Positions 34,701 to 42,226 of a DNA stretch of 64,000 nt are shown here, piece after piece; the stretch's first letter is position 1; each line of letters starts with the position of its first letter. The translations under genes and the position numbers were made by a program. The DNA is taken from NCBI RefSeq assembly GCF_027532945.1, contig NZ_JAPZTZ010000003.1, positions 267,208 through 331,207 of the forward strand, read 5' to 3'. The stretch is from Phreatobacter sp. GTDB lineage: Bacteria; Pseudomonadota; Alphaproteobacteria; Rhizobiales; Phreatobacteraceae. Under the pieces are notes generated by a model, which was given only the letters and a program-made list of their open reading frames with translations, had not been told where the DNA came from and did not search any database.

Positions 34701-34852
34701 TGGGTGATGACGTTCACCATCGGCGGCACCGGGTCAGGATAGGCCTCGATGTTGAGCCGCATGAAGGCAATCGAGCCGGCGAGGCACAGGACGCCGGCGA
34801 GCAGGACCATCAGGATCCGCTGCGTCAGGGCGAACTCGAAGATCTTGTTCAT
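31709..34852 (-). CDS. HME-type RND efflux pump (CusA/CzcA family)
   Basis: A 1047-residue inner-membrane RND pump, the usual length for the family, with 12 membrane spans (one N-terminal, eleven split around two large periplasmic loops). The TM4 stretch SVGAVDFGLIVDAAVIMTENIFR carries the DFG...D...EN motif that marks heavy-metal-efflux RND proteins, with Ala in the usual DGAV position (VDAAV). N-terminal text LNIEAYPDPVPPMVNVITQAPGLS fits the family. It uses the proton gradient to export a cation or other compound through the TolC-like channel. The substrate (for example Co/Zn/Ni or Cu/Ag) cannot be told, and no metal-binding methionine cluster is obvious. Confidence 0.92.
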   Translation of the reverse strand: MNKIFEFALTQRILMVLLAGVLCLAGSIAFMRLNIEAYPDPVPPMVNVITQAPGLSSEEIERYITVPIESVTAGLQNLRLIRTTSVFGLSDVKLQFTYDVTYEVALQRVLNQLSLLSGLPNGAQPQISPLSPIGEIFRYRLVGPPDYSVTDLNTLQNWVLQRRFRSIPGVVDAIGWGGKSKAYEVTVDFNKLLAYGLTMPQLMTALQNSNQNVGGNTVSLGAQSGVIRGVGLISSIEDIADTFVANAGTTPVRVRDIATVSIGHKTRLGIAGQNNDDDIVQGIVLMRRGEQSRPTIERVLAEVARINNGGVLPPGVRIERIYDRKELIDITTHTVLHSASFGIALIFIVQWLFLGNFRSAVIVALTIPFALAFAVTFMVVRGESANLLSVGAVDFGLIVDAAVIMTENIFRMLSERSHEKEKHGIKEDAATDLRGRIHTILTASNQVGTAIIFSCLIIVTSFLPLFTMQGVEGHIFSPMAKTYAYALSGGLICAFFVTPALAVFLLRGHLSEKETFIVRGIRAVYEPMLARAVAHRGITMVCAVVLLAVSLLAGRTLGLEFLPKLEEGNLWIRATLNPTISLEEGNLYANRIRRVIASYPEVQSVVSQQGRTDDGTEVAGFNNVEFFTPLKPPEQWRQGVDKNKLVEQMLARLSREFPGVDFNFSQYLEDNVSEAASGVKGENAIKLFGNNLEVATEQAERVRRVLASVRGIDDLAVFTVLGQPTLTIRIDRLAAGRYGLSPGDINTAIRTAIGGDTPGDFFEPGSDRRFPIIVRLAPEFRQSPEAILNLRIGAVDASGTVTQIPLSEVASVNLVSGAAAIYREQQQRYIPIRFSVRDRDLGSAIQEAQTKMAEQVQLPAGMRMEWAGEFENLQNAIARLQVVVPITLLLIAFLLFANFNSIVDTLLALSVVPLAMVGGIFSLVLTGTPFGVSAAIGFIALVGVSVMEGIIVISYFNSLVGAGRDRIEAAIECGRVRMRPVLITCVAACVGLLPAALNTGIGSQVQRPLAFVVVGGILVAPFLILIILPALIALVSRRQRDESEVVT

Positions 34853-34865
34853 GATCCCGGCCCGG

Positions 34866-36119
34866 TCAGCGGCGGAAGGCGGCGGTCATCTGGTCGATGA
34901 AGAGCGCCCCCCGGACGACGACCTCCTCGCCAACCCTAACGCCCTCGACGATCTGCACCTGATCACCGTCGGTGATGCCCGGCGTGACGCGGCGAAGCTC
35001 CGCCGTTTTGTCGGGATGGGCGACCCAGAGGCGGGCGATGGGGCCTTCGTAGATGAGGGCGTTGCGGGGCACGGCGGGCGCCGTCACCGCCTGGCCCACC
35101 TGGATCGTCACGCTGGCGAACATCTGCTGCTTCAGCACGCCCTGCGGATTGTCGACCGTTGCTCGGACGAGAAGCCGCTTCGAGGTCGCGTCAATGCTGG
35201 CGCTGATGAAGTCGAGGCGGGCGGCGAAGGCCTGATTGCGCAGGGCGATGATGCGGAACTCGACCGGCGCACCGCGGCGCACGCGCGGCACATCCTCCTC
35301 GCGGACGAAGATGTTGAGCCAGAGCGTGTCGAGATCGTCGATGACGAAAACCGGTTCGCCGCCGCCGGAGAGGAACTGGCCTGGGCTGACGCGCCGCGTG
35401 ACGACGGTGCCGTCGGCGGGCGCAGGGATCGCGATCTCCGGGTTGATGCGGCGATCGGCGCGGAAGCTGGCGATCTCGGCATCGGTCTTGCCGAAAAGGC
35501 GCAGGCGGTTCTCGAGGGCCTCCAGCCCCGTCACGGCCGCGCGATGGTCGGCGCGGGCATTGTCGAGGTCGGCACGGGCCTGGTCGACGTCGCGCTGCGG
35601 CGCCGCCCGGCCCGCCAGAAGATCGTTCTGGCGCTTCTCGTTGATCTCGGCGAGGCGGAGTTGCGCGACCGCCTTGTCGAGATTGGAGATGGCGGCGACG
35701 AACTCGTTCTGGGTCTGCACCATTTCGTTGGCGAGCATGAACAGCAGCGGCTGGCCGCGGCGCACCACGTCGCCGGCGATGACCGGCACGCGGGTGGTGC
35801 GGCCGGCATAGGGCGAGATGACCGGGACGGCGCTGTTCTCGTCGATCGCGAGACGGCCTTCGGTGAGGATCTGTTCGCGGAAGCTGCGGGGCTCGACCTT
35901 GGTGAGCACGAAGGTCGACCAGTCAGCCTCGGAGATGCGGAACCGGCCGTCGACGCGGGTGACGCGATCAGGCGCCTCCGCCGGCGATTCGGCCGGCTTC
36001 GACGAGCCGAAAAGGCGGCCGAAGAAGGACAGATCGACGGCCTGGGCGCCGGAGGCGGCCGCGGACATGCCGAGGACGACCAGCGCCGGGAGCCAGAGGG
36101 AGCGGAATTTCGGCAGCAA
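34866..36119 (-). CDS. RND efflux periplasmic adaptor (membrane fusion protein, CusB/CzcB type)
   Basis: A 417-residue membrane fusion protein, first gene of the efflux operon, 13 bp before the pump. The TTG start (36117-36119) gives a signal peptide (MLPKFRSLWLPALVVLGMSA, cut after GAQA). The lipoyl-like halves are seen at VISPYAGRTTRVPVIAGDVVRRGQPLL and AIPAPADGTVVTRRVSPGQFL, separated by a coiled-coil hairpin (residues ~130-200, rich in Ala, Arg and Glu). The C-terminal barrel includes FISASIDATSKRLLVRATVDNPQG, a stretch typical of CzcB-like adaptors. It links pump and TolC channel. Histidine-rich metal-binding extensions are absent. Confidence 0.9.
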   Translation of the reverse strand: MLPKFRSLWLPALVVLGMSAAASGAQAVDLSFFGRLFGSSKPAESPAEAPDRVTRVDGRFRISEADWSTFVLTKVEPRSFREQILTEGRLAIDENSAVPVISPYAGRTTRVPVIAGDVVRRGQPLLFMLANEMVQTQNEFVAAISNLDKAVAQLRLAEINEKRQNDLLAGRAAPQRDVDQARADLDNARADHRAAVTGLEALENRLRLFGKTDAEIASFRADRRINPEIAIPAPADGTVVTRRVSPGQFLSGGGEPVFVIDDLDTLWLNIFVREEDVPRVRRGAPVEFRIIALRNQAFAARLDFISASIDATSKRLLVRATVDNPQGVLKQQMFASVTIQVGQAVTAPAVPRNALIYEGPIARLWVAHPDKTAELRRVTPGITDGDQVQIVEGVRVGEEVVVRGALFIDQMTAAFRR

Positions 36120-36266
36120 GGTCGGGCACTTTCGCGTCGAGAAGGACCGCCTCGGCGATTGGCCGGCAGCGGCTTTCCACTAGCCGGTATCGGCCAAACG
36201 GTCAAAACGATCAATCAGCACATTCACGCACAGCAACACGCTACCGCGAGGCGGTTTTGTCGGCCC

Positions 36267-37367
36267 TCAGGCCGCCACGCCCGCGACCCGGTGGGCGAGG
36301 TTGTTGCAGTAGCCGCGCGGGTTCCAGGGCGCGGTATCGAGCGGTTGCTCGCGACCAGCGAGGTCCCGGGCCACGGCGACGAGCGTCACGGGCCCTCTGG
36401 TAACGGTCAGCGCGGCCGAGAAGCGGCGCCAGGCGAAGGGTTCGCCGGTCGGTGCCAGATTCGCCTCGGTCCAGCTGGCGCCGCCATCGGCGGAGACGCG
36501 CACGCCCGCGACGGGCGTCGCGCCCGACCAGGCCCAGCCCGCGACGGCGAGCGGGGCTTTGGACCCATGGGTGAAGCCCGCCGCTGGCGTGGTGATCAGC
36601 GACTTCACGGGCATGTCGGTGATCACGGCGAAACCGGCCGGATCGACGGCCTCGCCCGGCCCGAGAGGCGTCACGGGAAGCCGGTAATCCGTGCCGCGCA
36701 TCTTCTCGCCGTCATGCTCGCGGTCGCGGATCTCGAGGCGGTCCAGCCATTTCTGCCAGGCCGATCCGGGATAGCCGGGCACGACCACCCGCAGCGGTCC
36801 ACCATGAAGAGCTGGCAGCGGTGCGCCATTCATGGCGAAGGCGAGAAGCGTTTCGGGGGCGAGCGCCTTGGCGATGGGAATGCCGCGCGACAGGGCGGGC
36901 TTGCCAGGCGCCGTGAGGCTGCGATCGGGGCTGTGATGGGCGGTGTAGACGGCCGCTTCGGTAAGTCCCGCCCGCTGCAGGACGTCGCGCATCCGCACAC
37001 CCGTCCAGCGGGCGCAGCCGACGGCGCCATCACGCCATTGCGCGCCGGAGACGGGCGGCGAGAGGAAGGCGCGGCCGTTGCCGGCGCATTCGAGGACAGC
37101 GCTCAGGTCTACGACGGGAAAGTCGCGGGCGAGGTCGGTAAGGCTGAGGGACAACGGCTGGCGTACCTCGCCGGTCACCTCCAGACGCCAGGCCTCGGGG
37201 GCGCCGATGGCGGGCATATCGCCGTTGTTGCGGACGAAAAAGGCCTCGTCCGGGGTCAGTTCGGGGTCAAGCGCCGCGGCATCCGGCTCGCCGTTCAGCG
37301 CGTCGTCCTCGAGCCAGCGCAGGCGCGGCTTGCTGGCGAAGACGGCATCGGGCGCCGGATGCGGCAT
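36267..37367 (-). CDS. Sulfite oxidase-like molybdopterin-dependent oxidoreductase
   Basis: A 366-residue member of the sulfite-oxidase family. The Mo-cofactor domain has AFFVRNNGDMPAI, SAVLECAGNGRAFL (molybdenum-ligating Cys94) and GVRMRDVLQRAGL, then LPALHGGPLRVVVPGYPGSAWQKWLDRLEI. The C-terminal dimerisation domain contains GWAWSGATPVAGVRVSADGGASWTEA and ends WNPRGYCNNLAHRV. No twin-arginine signal or heme domain is seen from the chosen ATG (37367), so it looks cytoplasmic unless the start is further upstream. It would oxidise sulfite or a related compound. A perfect hairpin and the DUF1636 gene lie just upstream on the same strand. Confidence 0.88.
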   Translation of the reverse strand: MPHPAPDAVFASKPRLRWLEDDALNGEPDAAALDPELTPDEAFFVRNNGDMPAIGAPEAWRLEVTGEVRQPLSLSLTDLARDFPVVDLSAVLECAGNGRAFLSPPVSGAQWRDGAVGCARWTGVRMRDVLQRAGLTEAAVYTAHHSPDRSLTAPGKPALSRGIPIAKALAPETLLAFAMNGAPLPALHGGPLRVVVPGYPGSAWQKWLDRLEIRDREHDGEKMRGTDYRLPVTPLGPGEAVDPAGFAVITDMPVKSLITTPAAGFTHGSKAPLAVAGWAWSGATPVAGVRVSADGGASWTEANLAPTGEPFAWRRFSAALTVTRGPVTLVAVARDLAGREQPLDTAPWNPRGYCNNLAHRVAGVAA

Positions 37368-37463
37368 GCGGGGGTGACCTCGTGCGGAAGCTGCCGGCGA
37401 GCCTAGCCGGGCACCCGCCGGGGTGCCAGCCCCGGGCCCGCCGGAGGAGAACGGCGTTTCGTC

Positions 37464-37506
37464 ACGCCCCGCGTCCGGAGATGCTTGATCTCCGGACGCG
37501 GGGCGT
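37464..37506. repeat. Perfect 19-bp hairpin between DUF1636 and sulfite-oxidase-like genes
   Basis: The 19-base arms (37464-37482 and 37488-37506, beginning ACGCCCCGCGTCCGG) are exact inverted copies around a GCTTG loop. It begins 12 bp past the DUF1636 stop on the minus strand. No T-run follows, so it may be a strong transcript-end or processing hairpin, or a protein-binding palindrome, separating DUF1636 expression from the downstream molybdoenzyme gene. Confidence 0.7.
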
Positions 37507-37518
37507 CGGGGGATCGGC

Positions 37519-37932
37519 TCAAGCCGGGGCGCCGCCATCGTCCGGCGACCAGTCCGGCGGCGGCACGCGGGCGATGATGCCGCGGCGCATCGCCTCCGGC
37601 CGGTCGCGCCAGGGAACGAAGCCGTGGGGGGCCTCGGCGCAGGCCCTGGCCATGGCGACGACGTCACCGGCGTCGCGTTCGGGATCGAGGTCGCCGAAGA
37701 CGAAGGTGTAGCCACCGGCGGCCGACAGCGACACCGTGCAGATGCGCTTGCAGACGCTGAGGCATTGGGTCGGCCGAACGCGGCAGTCCGTTCCCTCGGC
37801 GGCGCTCGCCACGGCCTCGTAGAGCCGGCGGCCGGGCGCATCGGCGAGGTCGCTGCCGGCGCTGCGGCAGGATGTGCAGACGGTGACGATGACCGGCCCG
37901 GCGGGACGGTCAGGGGATGGGGTGGTGGTCAC
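37519..37932 (-). CDS. DUF1636 family protein under cobalamin riboswitch
   Basis: A 137-residue soluble protein of the DUF1636 family. Cysteines are arranged like a thioredoxin-fold [2Fe-2S] ferredoxin: VTVCTSCRS near the N-terminus, then TQCLSVCKRIC in the middle; the core YTFVFGDLDPE follows. The GTG start (37930-37932) is only moderately supported by GGGAC upstream. DUF1636 genes recur in cobalamin-synthesis or B12-regulated loci in alphaproteobacteria, and this copy lies directly downstream of a cobalamin riboswitch, so it is probably expressed when B12 is scarce. Its biochemical role, possibly electron transfer or metal handling for corrin or cobalt metabolism, is not established. Confidence 0.85.
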   Translation of the reverse strand: MTTTPSPDRPAGPVIVTVCTSCRSAGSDLADAPGRRLYEAVASAAEGTDCRVRPTQCLSVCKRICTVSLSAAGGYTFVFGDLDPERDAGDVVAMARACAEAPHGFVPWRDRPEAMRRGIIARVPPPDWSPDDGGAPA

Positions 37933-38054
37933 GATGCAATGTCCCGGCGCCGCGGCGCCAGATGCCAGCCCTGACGGTCGAGGCCCGGCATTCGGCCTCG
38001 CCAGCGCGCAACCCGTGCTCCCCGCCGGCTTGCGTCCATCAGCAGCGATATGAG

Positions 38055-38240
38055 CAGCCGGTCTCCTGGCTCGCGACTAGGGGCGCCCCGCCATCCTTCC
38101 CGGCCTTTCGGCCAGTGGCTCACGGCAAGGGCTCGTCGCCTACAGTTGCGGGGGCAGCCGCGGCTTCGGGAAACCCCTCACCGCATTCCCGTTTCACCCG
38201 CCGGGGCGGGCACTGCTCGGGCCGGACAGTGCCACGACCC
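38055..38240 (-). promoter_or_regulatory. Cobalamin (B12) riboswitch
   Basis: On the minus strand the conserved core is clear: GGGAATGCGGTGAG (38177-38190), the B12-box GCTGCCCCCGCAACTGTAG (38140-38158) and the 3' GCCAGGAGACCGGCTG element (38055-38070), in the correct order and spacing. The RNA binds adenosylcobalamin-type ligands and lowers expression of the gene downstream, here DUF1636 (start 37932). The 5' boundary is approximate. The rest of the gap (37933-38054) contains a GGCGCC-GC-GGCGCC palindrome near the GTG start that could act as expression platform. The upstream carboxylase gene ends at 38265. Confidence 0.93.
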
Positions 38241-38264
38241 TGCCGCCGGCTCAAGCCGCCGGTG

Positions 38265-41200
38265 TCAGCGGGCCGGCACGAAGGGGCGGCGCTTGCCCTC
38301 CGGCCGGGCCGCGGGCGCTGCCGAGGCAAGGGCCCTGAGGATCCAGTGGCGCGTGTCGGCGGGATCGATGACCGCGTCGATCTCGAGGAAGGCGGCCATG
38401 CTGGTGGCCTTGCCCTTCTCATAGAGCGCGTCGACGTGCCGGCGATAGGTGGCCTCGCGCTCCGCCGGGTCTTCGATCGCCGCGAGTTCGTTGCGATAGG
38501 CAAGGCGCACGGCGCCTTCCAGCCCCATGCCGCCGAATTCGCCGGTCGGCCAGGAGACGATGAAGACCGGCGCCTGGAACGAACCGGCAGCCATGGCCTG
38601 CGCGCCGAGGCCATAGCCCTTGCGCAGCACCACGGTCATCAGCGGCACGGTGAGCGCTGCGCCCGACAGGAACATGCGGGAGACGCGGCGCACCAGCGCC
38701 GTCTCCTCGGCCGGCGGGCCGACCATGAAGCCCGGCGTGTCGCAGAGGGAGAGGATCGGCAGGCCATGGGTCTCGCAGAGATCCATGAACCGCGCGCCCT
38801 TTTCGGCAGCCTCAGCATCGATGGCGCCACCGAGATGGCGGGGATTGTTGGCGATGAGGCCTATGGGCTTGCCGGCGATCCGCACCAGCGCGGTGATCAT
38901 GCCGATGCCGTGGCGGGGCCGGAGTTCCAGCACCGAGCCCTCGTCGCAAAGAAGATCGATGACGGCGCGCACGTCATAGGCGCGCAGCCGGTTTGCGGGG
39001 ATGGCGCGGCGCAACCGGTCCTGATCGGCCGCGGTCCAGCCGGCAACCGGACCCTGGAAATAGGCGAGGTAGCGCTTGGCGGCGGCCACCGCCTCCGCCT
39101 CGTCGGCGACAAGGATGTCGATGACGCCGTTCGGCTCCTGCACGCCGACCGGGCCGACCTCTTCCGGCGAGAAGACGCCGAGACCGCCGCCCTCGATCAT
39201 GGCCGGGCCGCCCATGCCGAGATTGGCGTTTTCGGTGGCGATGATGACGTCGCAGCAGCCGGCGACAGCGGCATTGCCGGCGAAGCAACGGCCCGAGACG
39301 ATGGCGATGGTCGGCGCCCGGCCGCTATGGCCGGCGAGCATCCGGAAGGTCGGCACGTCCAGGCCCGCGACGCCCATATAGTCGGTCTCGCCGGGACGGC
39401 CGCCGCCACCCTCGGCAAAGACGACGATGGGCAGGCGCTGCTCCTCGGCGAGGCGGAACATCCGGTCCATCTTCTTGTGGTTCATGAAGCCCTGGGTGCC
39501 GGCGAAGACCGTGTAGTCATAGGTCATCGCCATGCAGCGGCCGCCCTCCTCGCCGAAAAGGCCGGCATTGACCGTACCGAGGCCGCAGATGAGGCCGTCC
39601 GCCGGGCTCATCTCGCGCAGCTCCTCAAGGCTGCGACGGCGGCGCTGGGCGGCGAGAGCGAGCGCGCCGTATTCGATGAAGCTGCCGGGATCGCAGAGGT
39701 CGGCGATGTTCTCGCGCGCCGTGCACTGGCCGGTCTTGCGGCGGCGGGCGACGGCCTTGGGGCGACGGTGATCCTGGAGCGCGTCGTGGAGGTCGAGGAC
39801 CTCCGCAAGGTCGGCGCGGATGGAGCCGGCGGCCTCCTCGCCGGTGTCGCCGGGACCATCGGCGGCGACATCGGCGGGTTCGATGAAGACCAGCGGATCG
39901 CCGGCATCGGCCTGATCGCCCGCGGCGAAGGCGAGGCCACGGACGAAGCCCGCCCGGTCGGCAACGACGACGTGCTCCATCTTCATCGCCTCGATGACGG
40001 CGACCTCACGGCCGGCGGCGACCGCATCGCCCTCGGCAACGGCGATGGAGACGATCCGGCCGCTCATCGGGGCGATGACCGGTTCGGTCCCGGCGGGACC
40101 GGTGGCGACGGTCTTGGCGGCCGTGGCGCTGGCGGAAGCGGCGGCGAAGCGGGTCACGCGCGGCGCGGCGACGAGGGCCGCCGCATGGCGCTCGACAAAG
40201 GTGGTGTCGGCCCGGCCGGCGAGCACGTCCGGATCGGCAAGGAGCGCCTGGAGCACGGCGGTGTTGGTCTCGACCCCCTCGATGCGGAACTCGCTCAAGG
40301 CCCGGGCGCAGCGCGCCGCGGCCTCGGGCCAGCCGCCATCGGGCGCATGGGCGATGACCTTGGCGAGGAGGGAATCGTAGCCGGTGGAGGTGCGATAGCC
40401 GCTGCGCCCATAGGTCTCGACGCGGATGCCCGGCCCTCCCGGTGGATCGAAGGCGGCAAGCGTGCCGCCGGTCGGCGTGGCGCTGCCATCCGCCGCCATC
40501 CGCTCCATGTTGACGCGCACCTGCACGGCCGTGCCGCGCGGGGCGGGCGGCGCGCCGGCCAGGCCCAGATCGGCGAGCGACTGCCCCGCGGCGAGGCGGA
40601 TCTGCGTCTTCACGAGATCGATGCCGGTCACCTCCTCGGTGACGGTGTGCTCGACCTGCAGGCGCGGATTGGCCTCCATGAAGACGAAGCGGCCCGCTGC
40701 CGGGTCGACGAGGAATTCCATCGTGGTCAGCGTCGTGACGCCGCCGGCGCGGGCGAGGGTCACCGCGGCATCGAGGATGCGGTCGCGCAGGGCCGGATCG
40801 AGCCCTGGGGCGGGGGCGATCTCGACGAGCTTCTGGTGGCGGCGCTGCAGGCTGCATTCGCGTTCGTGGAGGTGGCGGATGGCACCGGTATGGTCGCCGA
40901 GGATCTGCACCTCGACATGGCGGGCCGGCCGGATCAGTTCCTCGACATAGAGGCCATCGGCGCCGAAGCTTGCCTGCGCCTCCGAGGCCGCGCGGGCGAA
41001 GGCCTCGGCAAGGCCGGCAGGGCTCTCGACGACGCGCATGCCGCGTCCGCCCCCGCCGGCGAGCGCCTTGACCATGACCGGGCGGCCCCCCTGCCCCGCC
41101 ATGAAGGCCTCGGCCTCCGCGAGCGAGGTGATGCCGGTGGTACCGGCGGCAAGCGGCACGCCGGCCTCGGCGGCGAGGCGACGGGCCGCGGCCTTGTTGC

Positions 41201-41537
41201 CGAAGAGCGCGAGGGTTTCCGGCTTCGGGCCGATGAAGGTGAGCCCAGCGGCCGCGCAGGCGCGGGCGAACCCGGCATTCTCCGACAGGAAGCCGTAGCC
41301 GGGATGGACCGCGTCGCAGCCACCCGCCTTGGCCGCAGCGACGATGGCATCGCCGTCGAGATAGGCCGCGGCGCCGCGACCGGGCAAAGCCACCGCGGCA
41401 TCGGCGCGCGTCACATGCAGGCAGTCGGCGTCATCCGCGCCGTAGACGGCGAGCGAGCCGATGCCGAGCTCGGCAAGCGCATGGGCGATGCGGATCGCGA
41501 CTTCGCCGCGGTTGGCGATCAGGACTTTGCGGAACAT
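38265..41537 (-). CDS. Single-chain acyl-CoA carboxylase (biotin carboxylase - BCCP - carboxyltransferase)
   Basis: A 1090-residue protein holding all three parts of a biotin-dependent carboxylase. Residues 1-~450 are biotin carboxylase (MFRKVLIANRGEVAIRI, KALAGGGGRGMR, FMEANPRLQVEHTVTE). The biotinyl domain has EAMKMEHVV with Lys519 as the biotin site. Residues ~590-1090 are a complete carboxyltransferase with N-half (TYDYTVFAGTQG, GGGRPGETDYMGVAG) and C-half (IANNPRHLGGAIDAEAAEKGARF, LCDTPGFMVG). This architecture matches single-chain long-chain acyl-CoA carboxylases (LCC) known from actinobacteria and some alphaproteobacteria. It would carboxylate acyl-CoA in the cytoplasm; chain length is unknown. 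An ATG at 41537 precedes the canonical N-terminus. Confidence 0.92.
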   Translation of the reverse strand: MFRKVLIANRGEVAIRIAHALAELGIGSLAVYGADDADCLHVTRADAAVALPGRGAAAYLDGDAIVAAAKAGGCDAVHPGYGFLSENAGFARACAAAGLTFIGPKPETLALFGNKAAARRLAAEAGVPLAAGTTGITSLAEAEAFMAGQGGRPVMVKALAGGGGRGMRVVESPAGLAEAFARAASEAQASFGADGLYVEELIRPARHVEVQILGDHTGAIRHLHERECSLQRRHQKLVEIAPAPGLDPALRDRILDAAVTLARAGGVTTLTTMEFLVDPAAGRFVFMEANPRLQVEHTVTEEVTGIDLVKTQIRLAAGQSLADLGLAGAPPAPRGTAVQVRVNMERMAADGSATPTGGTLAAFDPPGGPGIRVETYGRSGYRTSTGYDSLLAKVIAHAPDGGWPEAAARCARALSEFRIEGVETNTAVLQALLADPDVLAGRADTTFVERHAAALVAAPRVTRFAAASASATAAKTVATGPAGTEPVIAPMSGRIVSIAVAEGDAVAAGREVAVIEAMKMEHVVVADRAGFVRGLAFAAGDQADAGDPLVFIEPADVAADGPGDTGEEAAGSIRADLAEVLDLHDALQDHRRPKAVARRRKTGQCTARENIADLCDPGSFIEYGALALAAQRRRRSLEELREMSPADGLICGLGTVNAGLFGEEGGRCMAMTYDYTVFAGTQGFMNHKKMDRMFRLAEEQRLPIVVFAEGGGGRPGETDYMGVAGLDVPTFRMLAGHSGRAPTIAIVSGRCFAGNAAVAGCCDVIIATENANLGMGGPAMIEGGGLGVFSPEEVGPVGVQEPNGVIDILVADEAEAVAAAKRYLAYFQGPVAGWTAADQDRLRRAIPANRLRAYDVRAVIDLLCDEGSVLELRPRHGIGMITALVRIAGKPIGLIANNPRHLGGAIDAEAAEKGARFMDLCETHGLPILSLCDTPGFMVGPPAEETALVRRVSRMFLSGAALTVPLMTVVLRKGYGLGAQAMAAGSFQAPVFIVSWPTGEFGGMGLEGAVRLAYRNELAAIEDPAEREATYRRHVDALYEKGKATSMAAFLEIDAVIDPADTRHWILRALASAAPAARPEGKRRPFVPAR

Positions 41538-41725
41538 CGGCGGCTTTCGCAGACGGGAGGGGCGGCGAGCCTCGCAGCTTTCGCGGCTCCCTGGCCATTC
41601 GGCCGTTCTTCCGGGGGCGGTGGCCGGCTTCCCCCTCGTCACGCACCCGTGAACGGGGCCCCGTAACATCCAGCCTCTTGCCGGCGAAACCGGAACATCG
41701 CGTCCAACCAGGGGGAACCGACGCC

Positions 41726-42226
41726 ATGCAGACCGCCACCGCCGCCAAGCCCAGTGCCTTGATCGCCTTTCCCGCCGTGCCTTCAGCCCGCACGCTGTGG
41801 AACCTGTTCCTCGGCGGCGCCGCCGGCCTCGGCTTCTGGGAATTCTTCTCCGCCACCGCAACGCATTGGGCCGCGGGCTTTCCGCTGCAGCCGCCAGAGC
41901 TGGTCAAGTCGCTGTTCCAGCACCAGCTCGGGCTGACCATCAGCAACCCGATGGCCGAGTTCCTGCACGGGCTCACCGGCCTCATCTTCTATCCGATCGG
42001 CTACTACATCCTGTCGCGCGCCCTGCCCTGGCTGGGTGTCACGGCGGCGGGATGGATCTGGGGCGTTGCGACCTATTTCATCGCGCTCGGCTTCTTTGCC
42101 CCTCTCGCAGGCCAGTCCTTCTTGCTCCACGACGTGCCGGTGCTCTCCTTCATGAGCCTCGTCGGCCACGCCATCTACGGCTATCTCGCGGCGATCGTCT
42201 TCGAGCGCTTCGAGGAGAGCCGATGA
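41726..42226 (+). CDS. Small polytopic membrane protein, hypothetical
   Basis: A 166-residue protein with about four hydrophobic segments (around NLFLGGAAGLGFWEFFSA, GLTGLIFYPIGYYILSRAL, WIWGVATYFIALGFFAPLAG, VLSFMSLVGHAIYGYLAAIV). The ATG 41726 follows AGGGGGAA. The TGA overlaps the ATG of the next gene, an OpgC-like protein, so both are made together and may act as partners. I do not recognise the family. It is divergent from the carboxylase gene. Confidence 0.75.
   Translation: MQTATAAKPSALIAFPAVPSARTLWNLFLGGAAGLGFWEFFSATATHWAAGFPLQPPELVKSLFQHQLGLTISNPMAEFLHGLTGLIFYPIGYYILSRALPWLGVTAAGWIWGVATYFIALGFFAPLAGQSFLLHDVPVLSFMSLVGHAIYGYLAAIVFERFEESR

Noticed and set aside
32282..34900. Open frame of 872 codons on the plus strand
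   Set aside because: Antisense to the RND pump gene, which has clear family motifs; no domain in the antisense frame.
36243..36262. ACCGC-GAG-GCGGT followed by TTTGT, terminator-like on the plus strand
   Set aside because: No plus-strand gene ends upstream of it; the neighbouring genes are on the minus strand.
34749..37406. Open frame of 885 codons on the plus strand
   Set aside because: Antisense to the adaptor and sulfite-oxidase-like genes; low-complexity composition.
37917..41666. Open frame of 1249 codons on the plus strand
   Set aside because: It is the antisense shadow of the acyl-CoA carboxylase and crosses the cobalamin riboswitch; composition is not protein-like.
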